A program made the translations under genes and the position numbers. From an uncultured Bacteroidaceae bacterium (lineage in GTDB: Bacteria > Bacteroidota > Bacteroidia > Bacteroidales > Bacteroidaceae): 47,019 bases of DNA. Every line of letters starts with the position of its first letter. The first letter of the stretch is position 1. Below, piece after piece: positions 16,288 to 23,300 of the stretch. The notes under the pieces were generated by a model. That model was not told the DNA's origin. It did not search any database and was given only the letters and a program-made list of their open reading frames with translations. The stretch spans positions 1 to 47,019 of the forward strand of contig CAJORF010000053.1 in the NCBI GenBank assembly GCA_905236985.1, given 5' to 3'.

Positions 16288-18435
16288 ATGATGAAAAAGA
16301 AACAATTCAGGCGGAGTACATCTGTATTCCGCCATTTCTGTCGCGGGGGCTACGCTGTCTTTTCCAGCCTGCACCGTGAAGTGCGCATCGGTGTGCTCAC
16401 GGTAGGAATGCTTGCCAGTGTCAACATCCCTAAGGTACAGGCCCTACAGGTCAGCACCACTCCCGAGTCCGACGAAGAGACTGACGAGAAGGAGTTGGCG
16501 GAGGTGAGCGTAGCTGGCTCGATGTCGCCATTGACAGCTTTGCAGTCAGCCCGCATCGTAGGCGTCATCACACGCCAGCAAATCGAATCATCGGCGGCGC
16601 ACAGCGTCAACGACCTCCTCAAATCAGCCGTCGGCATCGATGTCCGGCAGCGCGGCGGCTTTGGTATTCAGACGGACATCAGCATCAATGGCGGCACGTT
16701 CGACCAAATCACACTTCTACTGAACGGCGTCAACATCTCCTCCCCTCACACTGGTCATCTTGCAGCTGACTTCCCGGTCACTCTCGCAGACATCGAACGC
16801 ATCGAAATCCTTGAAGGTGCCGCCTCGCGCGTCTATGGCGCTTCAGCCTTCGGAGGGGCGATCAATATTGTAACAAAAGACCCACCCCCGACCCCTCCCG
16901 TAAAGGAGGGGAGGGGATGGTGCGCAGACAGCATAAAGAGAAAGATTATTAGTTTAGATGCAGGCCTTCAAGGCGGTAGCTACGCTACTTTTGGTGGCGA
17001 TGCCCGTTTCTCTGTACATTCTGCTCCCTCACTTATAGAGAGGACGGGGGGAAAGTATGGTGGGTCATTTTCTGCCCAGTATCTTCGCTCCGATGGTGCC
17101 ACGATAAATTCCGCCTTCTCTCGTGGCAACGCTTACCTGCGCGGCTACTACGATCACCCCGAATTTGCCCTTGATTGTCAGGCGGGCTACAGCCAGAAGA
17201 GTTATGGGGCAAATACGTTTTATTCAGCTGCCTATCCCAATCAGTATGAGCGCAATACACGCTTCGTCTTCAGCGCAGGAGCCGAGACAAAGGGACGTGT
17301 GCGCGTGCGTCCTGAGATATACTGGCATCGTCTTTATGATCACTTTGAGCTCATCTGTGGCACCACGACGGGTGAGAACTTCCACCGCACCGATGTCCAC
17401 GGGGTTCGTGTCACAGCCGACCTTCGTTGGACATTAGGTCGCACAGCTATCGGAGCGGAGATCCGCGAAGAAGGGATCTACAGCACTTCGCTCGGACGAC
17501 TGATGAGCGTTGAAGGACGGCATAAGGTGCCGCATGAGGATCTTTACTACACGCGACACGACAGCCGCACGAATTTCTCGTTCAACGTTGAACACAATAT
17601 CCTGCTGCCGCGTTTTACAGCCAGCTTCGGCCTCCTTGCTAACCAGAACACCCGCTTCGATAACCACCTCCGCTTCTATCCGGGCATCGACCTCGCCGTC
17701 ACGCCCACGCCCCATTGGCGCATCTTTGCCTCATACAACAAGGGCTTCCGTCTGCCCACCTTTACAGACCTTTATTACAAGAGCCCCACGCACGAGGGCA
17801 ACCAAGGCATGAGGGCTGAGGAGAGTCACAGCCTGCAAGTGGGAACAACCATATCTTTCAGCCCCACCCCCGTCCCATCACGTGAGGGAGGGGGATGGAG
17901 TGGGTCTTTCGGTTTAAAAGCTTTCTATCACCGTGGCCACAACCTGATCGACTGGGTGATGTACTCAGCCGATGATGTCTTCCATAGTGCCAATTTCGAA
18001 CTCGATAACTTGGGCGTTTCGGCTGAAGTCAACCTGCACTTTAAGCCCTTCAACCTGAAACTCGCTTATGCCTTTATCCACCAGAATCGTCGCGACGATC
18101 AGCCCATTTACAAGTCCAACTATGCGATGGAATACCTTCGTCATAAGCTAGTTGCGCGTCTCGACCACAAGATATGGTCGCATCTCACGGCCTCCTGGAA
18201 CTTCCGTTGGCAGGATCGTATGGGCAGTTACATTCGCTATGAGGATGCACAATCCACGGGCGAACTGGTAGAGTATCGTCCTTATGCCACTCTCGATTTG
18301 AAGGTGCTATGGACCGACCGCCACTACGAGCTTTGGGCTGAAGCTACGAATCTCTTCAACCATCGCTACTATGATCTTGGCAATATACCGCAACCGGGAA
18401 TCGTGGTTCTCGGTGGTGCACGTGTGAGGTTTTAA
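16288..18435 (+). CDS. TonB-dependent outer-membrane receptor, BtuB-like
   Basis: This 715-residue protein has a plug domain (about 68-196: LAEVSVAG as a TonB-box-like start, then DRIEILEG-type and GASAFGGAINIVTKD motifs) and a beta-barrel to the C-terminal F, with a strong final strand. The N terminus is unusually long for a signal (about 50 residues with FCRGGYAVFSSLHREVRIG before the hydrophobic core), recalling extended signal regions. The plug resembles siderophore/cobalamin receptors. The B12-dependent nrdJ ends about 350 bp downstream, converging on this gene, which suggests corrinoid uptake, but the ligand is not proven. No cobalamin riboswitch fits in the 36-bp gap after trkA, so it probably shares the dxs-trkA transcript. 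Two in-frame palindromic inserts are present, at residues 199-211 (just after the plug) and 526-537 (an extracellular loop or turn). Confidence 0.85.
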   Translation: MMKKKQFRRSTSVFRHFCRGGYAVFSSLHREVRIGVLTVGMLASVNIPKVQALQVSTTPESDEETDEKELAEVSVAGSMSPLTALQSARIVGVITRQQIESSAAHSVNDLLKSAVGIDVRQRGGFGIQTDISINGGTFDQITLLLNGVNISSPHTGHLAADFPVTLADIERIEILEGAASRVYGASAFGGAINIVTKDPPPTPPVKEGRGWCADSIKRKIISLDAGLQGGSYATFGGDARFSVHSAPSLIERTGGKYGGSFSAQYLRSDGATINSAFSRGNAYLRGYYDHPEFALDCQAGYSQKSYGANTFYSAAYPNQYERNTRFVFSAGAETKGRVRVRPEIYWHRLYDHFELICGTTTGENFHRTDVHGVRVTADLRWTLGRTAIGAEIREEGIYSTSLGRLMSVEGRHKVPHEDLYYTRHDSRTNFSFNVEHNILLPRFTASFGLLANQNTRFDNHLRFYPGIDLAVTPTPHWRIFASYNKGFRLPTFTDLYYKSPTHEGNQGMRAEESHSLQVGTTISFSPTPVPSREGGGWSGSFGLKAFYHRGHNLIDWVMYSADDVFHSANFELDNLGVSAEVNLHFKPFNLKLAYAFIHQNRRDDQPIYKSNYAMEYLRHKLVARLDHKIWSHLTASWNFRWQDRMGSYIRYEDAQSTGELVEYRPYATLDLKVLWTDRHYELWAEATNLFNHRYYDLGNIPQPGIVVLGGARVRF
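16880..16920 (+). repeat. In-frame palindromic insert 1 in the TonB receptor
   Basis: Encodes PPPTPPVKEGRGW between INIVTKD (plug end) and the first barrel strand ISLDAGLQGG. CCCCTCC (16892-16898) pairs with GGAGGGG (16905-16911) around a 6-base loop. The position, exactly between plug and barrel, is where extra residues should be tolerated. Confidence 0.75.
17863..17898 (+). repeat. In-frame palindromic insert 2 in the TonB receptor
   Basis: Encodes PTPVPSREGGGW between barrel strands TTISFS and GSFGLKAFYH. CCC-A-TCAC pairs with GTGA-GGG around position 17881/17882, followed by GGGATGG as in insert 1. It would lie in a turn or loop of the barrel. Confidence 0.75.
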
Positions 18436-18438
18436 GGA

Positions 18439-18825
18439 CTAAGCCGATCGGCGCACCTCCACGCTGATGCCTGCTCCTTCGCAGTCAGCGCCCATCGGCG
18501 GATTCTCCTTGAGGATGTCGAGCTGGATGGCTTCGGCTGCAGGGAAACGATCGAAGAGGCTGTGGCAGATGCGTCCTGCCACGTGTTCCAGCAACTTGGA
18601 CGGAACCGCCATCTCAGCCCTCACGACATCAAAGACCTCGGCGTAGGAAATCGTTCCGTCGAGTTCGTCGGTCGCCATCGCCCGCGAGAAATCTGTCTCA
18701 ATTCTCAGATTCACATAGAAATACGCTCCTACGACGCGCTCCTGTGGGAGCACGCCGTGGTGAGCGTAGATCTTAAGGTTGTTTAGCCGCACCTGCTGGC
18801 ACCGCAATTCGTACAAATCAGACAT
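18439..18825 (-). CDS. folB: Dihydroneopterin aldolase
   Basis: This 128-residue protein matches FolB: NLKIYAHHGVLPQERV near the N terminus, SYAEVFDVV in the middle, LLEHVAGRI and the C-terminal ILKENPPM with the catalytic Lys region. It converts dihydroneopterin to 6-hydroxymethyl-dihydropterin in folate synthesis. ATG 18825 makes the N terminus (MSDLYELRCQQ) overlap the end of nrdJ by 43 bp in another frame. A GTG at 18792 would shorten the overlap to 10 bp and fit FolB homologues, which begin just before NLKIYA. Its stop is 3 bp from that of the convergent TonB receptor gene. Confidence 0.88.
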   Translation of the reverse strand: MSDLYELRCQQVRLNNLKIYAHHGVLPQERVVGAYFYVNLRIETDFSRAMATDELDGTISYAEVFDVVRAEMAVPSKLLEHVAGRICHSLFDRFPAAEAIQLDILKENPPMGADCEGAGISVEVRRSA

Positions 18826-21374
18826 CCTTCTTGATAGACTAATGATTCCTGACCGCAATTGGGGCAGGTGACGCCACGAGCTGCTGTGCCGTCGGTGATG
18901 TATTTCTTCAAGGCGCGTTCGACGCCGTTCTTCCACGTGTTGATGCTCTCGCTGTTGAGCTGCAGCTGATCTACGAGACGGATCACGTGGTCGAGTGGCA
19001 TACGATAACGCAGCACGCCGGAGATGAGCTTGGCGTAGTTCCAGTATTCGGGGTTGAACTTTTCCGAGAGCCCCTCGACGGTGGTCTTGTAGCCGCGCTT
19101 GTTTTCGAACTGGAAGTCGTAGCGCTTCGTACCATCAGGATTGATTTGCTTGATGATGCGCCCTCTGGTGACGCTCTTTGGCAGCAGGATGCCTTCTTCC
19201 TCGTCCTGCAAACCCGTGAAGATCTCGTAGGGATAGCCGTTCAGGAGTCCGACGAAAGCCACCCATTTCTCCTTGTTGTTCTGGAAACGGACAACGTCAC
19301 ATTCGAGCACATCGGGACGTTTCTCCACGACCTCGGGCGGACGGCACTGGTGGGCTGCAGGTTCCTCGTTCATCTCCAGGTTGGGTGTCTCCTGATGCTG
19401 TTCGCTATTGGCGGGTTTCTCTTTTTTCTTGCTGACGCTGATCATGACGCCGCTGCGCGATCCGTCGCGATAGATGGTACATCCCTTGCAGCCGCTGCGC
19501 CAAGCTTCCATGTACAAGTCGTTCACCAGCTGTTCGTCAACGTTGTTCGGCAGGTTCACGGTGACACTGATGCTGTGATCCACCCATTTCTGTATGGCTC
19601 CCTGCATCTTCACCTTCATCAGCCAATCGACATCGTTGGCGGTGGCTTTGTAGTAAGGTGACTGCTCTACGAGTTCGTCGATCTCCTCCTGCGTGTAGCG
19701 GCGTTCGGTGTCGAGTCCGCAGACCTTCATCCACGTGAGGAATTTATGGTGATAGACGATGTACTCCTCAAAGGCATCGCCCACATCATCAATGAAATCG
19801 ACATGAACTTCGGGGTCGTTGGGGTTCACCTTGCGGCGGCGCTTATAGACGGGCATGAAGACCGGTTCGATGCCGCTGGTGGTCTGCGTCATGAGCGATG
19901 TGGTGCCTGTGGGGGCTATGGTGAGGCACGCCACGTTGCGACGTCCGTGTTTCACCATCTCGGCGTAGAGCTTCGGGTCGGCCTCCTTGATACGCTGAAT
20001 GAAGGGGTTGTTCTCCTCGCGCTTGGCATCGTAGATCTCGAAGGCGCCGCGCTCGCGAGCCATCTCCACGCTGCTGGCGTAAGCCGTCAGACAGACCGTC
20101 TTCTGCACCTCCACGGCGAAGTCCGTAGCCTCCTGAGTGCCATAACGCAAGCCCAGTGCTGCCAGCATATCACCTTCGGCGGTGATGCCGACACCCGTGC
20201 GTCGTCCCATAGAGCTCTTGCGTAGGATCTTCTGCCAGAGGTTGCGCTCGGCGAACTTCACCTCCTCGCTTTGGGGGTCTGATTCTATCTTGTTCAGAAT
20301 CAATTCAATCTTTTCCAGCTCAAGGTCGATGATGTCATCCATGATGCGCTGAGCCTTGCGCACGTGGTGACGGAACTTGTTGAAGTTGAACTGGGCATCG
20401 CGGGTGAAGGGATTCTCCACATATTCGTAGAGGTTGATGGCCAGCAGACGGCAACTGTCGTAGGGGCAGAGGGGAATCTCGCCGCAGGGGTTCGTTGAGA
20501 CGGTGCGGAAGCCCAGGTCGGCATAGCAGTCGGGCACACTCTCCCGCAGGATGGTGTCCCAGAAAAGCACGCCGGGTTCGGCACTCTGCCACGCATTGTG
20601 CACAATCTTTCGCCAGAGTGTCGAGGCATCGATGTCCTTTGCCACGATAGGATCTGTGCTGTTGATGGGGAATTGCTGCGTATAAGGCTTGCCCTCGGCG
20701 GCAGCCTGCATGAAAGCGTCATCGATCTTCACGCTCACGTTGGCTCCCGTGACCTTACCCTCGGTCATCTTGGCATCGATGAATGCCTCGGCATCGGGGT
20801 GCTTGATGCTGACGGTGAGCATGAGGGCACCGCGGCGACCGTCCTGAGCCACCTCGCGCGTACTATTGCTATATCGCTCCATGAACGGCACAAGTCCTGT
20901 ACTCGTCAATGCTGAGTTCTTCACCGGCGAACCCGCTGGGCGCAAGTGCGAGAGGTCGTGACCCACGCCTCCGCGCCGTTTCATCAGCTGCACCTGTTCC
21001 TCGTCGATGCGGATCACTGCGCCGTAGGAGTCGCTGTCGCCGTCGAGTCCCACCACGAAGCAGTTCGATAACGAGGCTACCTGGAAATGGTTGCCGATAC
21101 CCGTCATGGGCGATCCGGCGGGGATGATGTAGCGGAAATGGTCGAGGAGGTCAAACACCTCCTGCGCCGTCATGGCGTTTGGGTATTTCTTTTCGATGCG
21201 TGCTACCTCGTTGGCGATGCGCCAGTGCATGTCAGCGGGACTCTTCTCGTAGATGTTGCCGAAGGAGTCCTTCATGGCATATTTGTTCACCCACACGCGT
21301 GCAGCCAGTTCATCGCCGTCGAAATAGTCTAATGAAGCCGCGAAAGCTTCGTCATAAGTATAAGTCTGTGCCAT
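18783..21374 (-). CDS. nrdJ: Adenosylcobalamin-dependent (class II) ribonucleoside-diphosphate reductase
   Basis: This 863-residue enzyme makes deoxyribonucleotides without oxygen dependence, using a B12-derived thiyl radical. Seen in order: SNCFVV (Cys105, redox partner), RRGGVGHDLSHLRP, the active-site TNPCGEIPL (Asn295, Cys297, Glu299), the CKGC pair in GCKGCTIYRDGSR, and a C-terminal zinc-ribbon-like tail with CPNC and, further on, CTNC. There is no N-terminal ATP cone. The protein requires adenosylcobalamin, which links it to the BtuB-like receptor encoded nearby. The folB start lies inside its 3' end, so folB is probably co-transcribed. The leader is about 70-80 bases. Confidence 0.95.
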   Translation of the reverse strand: MAQTYTYDEAFAASLDYFDGDELAARVWVNKYAMKDSFGNIYEKSPADMHWRIANEVARIEKKYPNAMTAQEVFDLLDHFRYIIPAGSPMTGIGNHFQVASLSNCFVVGLDGDSDSYGAVIRIDEEQVQLMKRRGGVGHDLSHLRPAGSPVKNSALTSTGLVPFMERYSNSTREVAQDGRRGALMLTVSIKHPDAEAFIDAKMTEGKVTGANVSVKIDDAFMQAAAEGKPYTQQFPINSTDPIVAKDIDASTLWRKIVHNAWQSAEPGVLFWDTILRESVPDCYADLGFRTVSTNPCGEIPLCPYDSCRLLAINLYEYVENPFTRDAQFNFNKFRHHVRKAQRIMDDIIDLELEKIELILNKIESDPQSEEVKFAERNLWQKILRKSSMGRRTGVGITAEGDMLAALGLRYGTQEATDFAVEVQKTVCLTAYASSVEMARERGAFEIYDAKREENNPFIQRIKEADPKLYAEMVKHGRRNVACLTIAPTGTTSLMTQTTSGIEPVFMPVYKRRRKVNPNDPEVHVDFIDDVGDAFEEYIVYHHKFLTWMKVCGLDTERRYTQEEIDELVEQSPYYKATANDVDWLMKVKMQGAIQKWVDHSISVTVNLPNNVDEQLVNDLYMEAWRSGCKGCTIYRDGSRSGVMISVSKKKEKPANSEQHQETPNLEMNEEPAAHQCRPPEVVEKRPDVLECDVVRFQNNKEKWVAFVGLLNGYPYEIFTGLQDEEEGILLPKSVTRGRIIKQINPDGTKRYDFQFENKRGYKTTVEGLSEKFNPEYWNYAKLISGVLRYRMPLDHVIRLVDQLQLNSESINTWKNGVERALKKYITDGTAARGVTCPNCGQESLVYQEGCLICTNCGASRCG

Positions 21375-21453
21375 TGTAAGTTAAGTTATCTTGAATCATC
21401 TTTATCGTTGTCCGCAATGCAAAGTTTTCCGTTTCAGACCACTTTTTGCGCTG

Positions 21454-21461
21454 CAAAGCTA
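21454..21461 (-). promoter_or_regulatory. -7 box upstream of nrdJ
   Basis: The minus strand reads TAGCTTTG, 79 bp before the nrdJ ATG. No convincing TTTG element lies at the -33 position. Confidence 0.45.
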
Positions 21462-21545
21462 CAAAACTTTTCCTTTTCGTCCAATATTTCAGCCATAAAA
21501 AAATCTAACTCCATCCCTCCTCCGTTCCTCCTCCATCTGATGCCT

Positions 21546-21759
21546 TTACATCTTATCATCCACCTTAATGACCAGCACGTGCAAGCATTGGCTGTCTGCC
21601 TTTGTCTTCACCTTGGCCACATGCCAGTTGCAAGGGAACATGATTCTTCACCCACTTCTGGGCCAAACGCGTCAGCTCTTTCGGATACTCATTGGTGTAA
21701 ACCTGTGCGCTTGATGCAACTGATATGAGCAATGCAAGGGTTAGAAATAGTTTCTTCAT
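21546..21759 (-). pseudogene. Small secreted protein gene, probably frameshifted
   Basis: From ATG 21759 the frame encodes a clean signal peptide (MKKLFLTLALLISVASSAQ) and then VYTNEYPKELTRLAQKWVKN. It continues in the same frame to a stop at 21565, but that part is Gln/Gly/Arg-rich and unconvincing. In the +1 frame from about 21640 the sequence reads NWHVAKVKTKADSQCLHVL then VIKVDDKM and stops at 21546, which looks like normal protein with a beta-strand core. I infer a frameshift near 21640-21650. Corrected length is about 70 residues. No family is recognised. It lies between the nrdJ promoter region and another broken gene. Confidence 0.45.
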
Positions 21760-21796
21760 ATATCATTATTAGAAATTTTCGGAACTTATCATTTAA

Positions 21797-22831
21797 TCAT
21801 AGCTTATCCAATACTTCCTTCATATTCGTATCAGTGAATGTATGCCATATTTCCAACTCAACGGGCTTATAATCCTCGAAGAGCTGTGTAACAAATTCTA
21901 TCTCGAACACTAACCGAAAGTCGTTGGGGTTGTTGTCTGGCTGGCCTTCCTTGCGCGTACCCACACGAACAATCTTTATCAAGTACAAGTCGCGGATGCC
22001 CTTGCGCTTGACATAGGGCATAAAGTAGTAGAGGTGATTGAGTTCCACGGATGCTGGGAATTTCTTGCCTGTGTAGTATATGCGTGCCAATCCGTTTTCA
22101 AAGAGTTCCTTGTTATCATCCTTCACCAGGCTGATGAGCACATTCTTCGAGCGGTCATATCTGAGTCCATATTCTGGCTCTGGCTCTGCCAGAGCGTTCT
22201 CAACGATTGGCGCATCGGCGTAGGTTTCAATAAGGTCGAAGAAGTTCAGCTGCTTGATCTTAGGTGCTCGCATCTTTGTGGGTATGGCCACAATGTGTCC
22301 AACCTTTATTTGTCTCAATGCGTCGGTGTAATAGGACAAATGGATGTCTGAAAATTCAGGCTTCGCACGGATACATTATCCAGTTGCTGAAGCAAAGGTA
22401 TCAATTCCGGACGCTTCTGTTCCAACAGATCCACGTACTCAGATAGAATTTTGTTTTTAAGCGAAATAGCCTTGTCAATATTCTCAAAAAGGACATGGTT
22501 GGTTTCCTCGGTATATTTATTGATTAAAAACGCGCTGGAACGGACTTCGATAGCAGCAATGGCTTTAGAAACATATGAACCAATCTCATCGCTATCCTTC
22601 ATGCTGATGTCCAAACCCAAATCTGGATCATATTCAGCCTTCTTGAACAAGAGCAAGTCTGGTCGTTTTCCTATAGTGTCTAGTTCTGTCTGGTATCTGT
22701 TAAAGAAATCCTCAAAACCTACGTCTCCAGCCACTAGATCATCCGATTTTCCATACCTCACCGCAACAAGATTTTCAGAATGCTCATTGATGGCCCTGAA
22801 CAGCTTTAATCCGATTAATATCTTTCGTCAT
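21797..22831 (-). pseudogene. Broken gene of unknown function with at least two frameshifts (nuclease-like motif)
   Basis: The reading starts at ATG 22831 (MTKDINRIK) and shifts frame near 22800-22805 into LFRAINEHSENLVAVRYGKSD. It runs on to about 22370, then shifts again between 22362 and 22376 into RAKPEFSDIHLSYYTDALRQ, ending at 21797. Corrected length is about 344 residues. The first half has KRPDLLLF followed some 38 residues later by AAIEVRSSAF, which could be a PD-(D/E)xK-type nuclease core with Arg for Lys. The second half has mixed beta strands (DLYLIKIVRVG, FRLVFEIEFV). A restriction endonuclease fragment is possible, but no methyltransferase is nearby. Base composition is visibly more AT-rich than in neighbouring genes, suggesting transfer. 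Sequencing error cannot be excluded. Confidence 0.6.
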
Positions 22832-22857
22832 TAGCAACAAATTATTGATGTTTGGCG

Positions 22858-22865
22858 CAAATTTA
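22858..22865 (-). promoter_or_regulatory. -7 box upstream of the broken nuclease-like gene
   Basis: The minus strand reads TAAATTTG, 26 bp before ATG 22831. This supports that ATG as the original start, since the longest undisturbed frame begins only further downstream. Confidence 0.5.
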
Positions 22866-23101
22866 TAAAAAATAAAGCACAAATCTCACGTATTATGATT
22901 TTTCTTCCCTCTTTTATCATTATTTCACTAAAAAGCATGAAAAGTCACTTCCCCAAAGGGTTTTGGATGAAAGCTATAAGGGTGTTGGGGAAAAGGCTTA
23001 TGGCTTTTTGCTGAAAGCTATTAGGGTTTGACTTTACGATGATGGTGGCGTTGATCGAAAGGATGGGGAATGTGGTGAGAAAAGAAAAATAAATTTTAAC
23101 T

Positions 23102-23159
23102 CAAATAGGTGTCAGGTGTCAGGAGGGAGGGGATGCGGCTGACACCTGACACCTATTTG
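23102..23159. repeat. Perfect 21-bp inverted repeat
   Basis: Arm 23102-23122 is the exact reverse complement of arm 23139-23159, with a 16-bp loop. Each arm contains the 7-mer GTGTCAG twice in tandem (AGGTGTCAGGTGTCAG). The loop GAGGGAGGGGATGCGG shares its G-rich core with the palindromic inserts inside the TonB receptor gene. Downstream on the plus strand comes AATTTTTTT, so it could terminate plus-strand transcripts, but no plus-strand gene precedes it. Confidence 0.85.
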
Positions 23160-23214
23160 GAAGAAAAATTAATTTTTTTAAATCGATGTCGTAACGCTCG
23201 TATGAACATATATA

Positions 23215-23299
23215 GCTCGACTATACGTGCATGGCTGAGCGACTATACGTGTAAGGCTGTTCGTCTATTCGCGTTACGCTGTTCTTCTATAAGTGCGCC
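23215..23299. repeat. Imperfect 22-bp tandem repeat, about four copies
   Basis: Copies at 23215-23233 (19 bp, shortened), 23234-23255, 23256-23277 and 23278-23299. Each begins GCT and contains CTAT(A/T)CGTG or a near form. The best-matching pair share CGACTATACGTG. The array stops 1 bp before the GH127 stop codon, so it would form the 3' untranslated part of that transcript. Confidence 0.6.
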
Positions 23300-23300
23300 G

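Larger units (their letters stand above)
22866..23300. other. 435-bp AT-rich intergenic stretch with repeats, no gene seen
   Basis: No convincing coding frame. It holds a 16-bp direct repeat with one mismatch (TGAAAGCTATAAGGGT at 22968-22983, TGAAAGCTATTAGGGT at 23012-23027), a perfect 21-bp inverted repeat (23102-23159), a T/A-rich tract (23160-23185), and an imperfect 22-bp tandem array (23215-23299) ending at the GH127 stop. Confidence 0.7.

Noticed and set aside
21797..22339. Independent 180-residue gene
   Set aside because: Its frame continues upstream of the ATG as RAKPEFSDIHLSYYTD and joins sensibly to the preceding frame, so it is better read as the 3' part of a frameshifted gene.
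23215..23299. CRISPR array
   Set aside because: The units are contiguous and diverged, with no unique spacers of regular length and no cas genes nearby.
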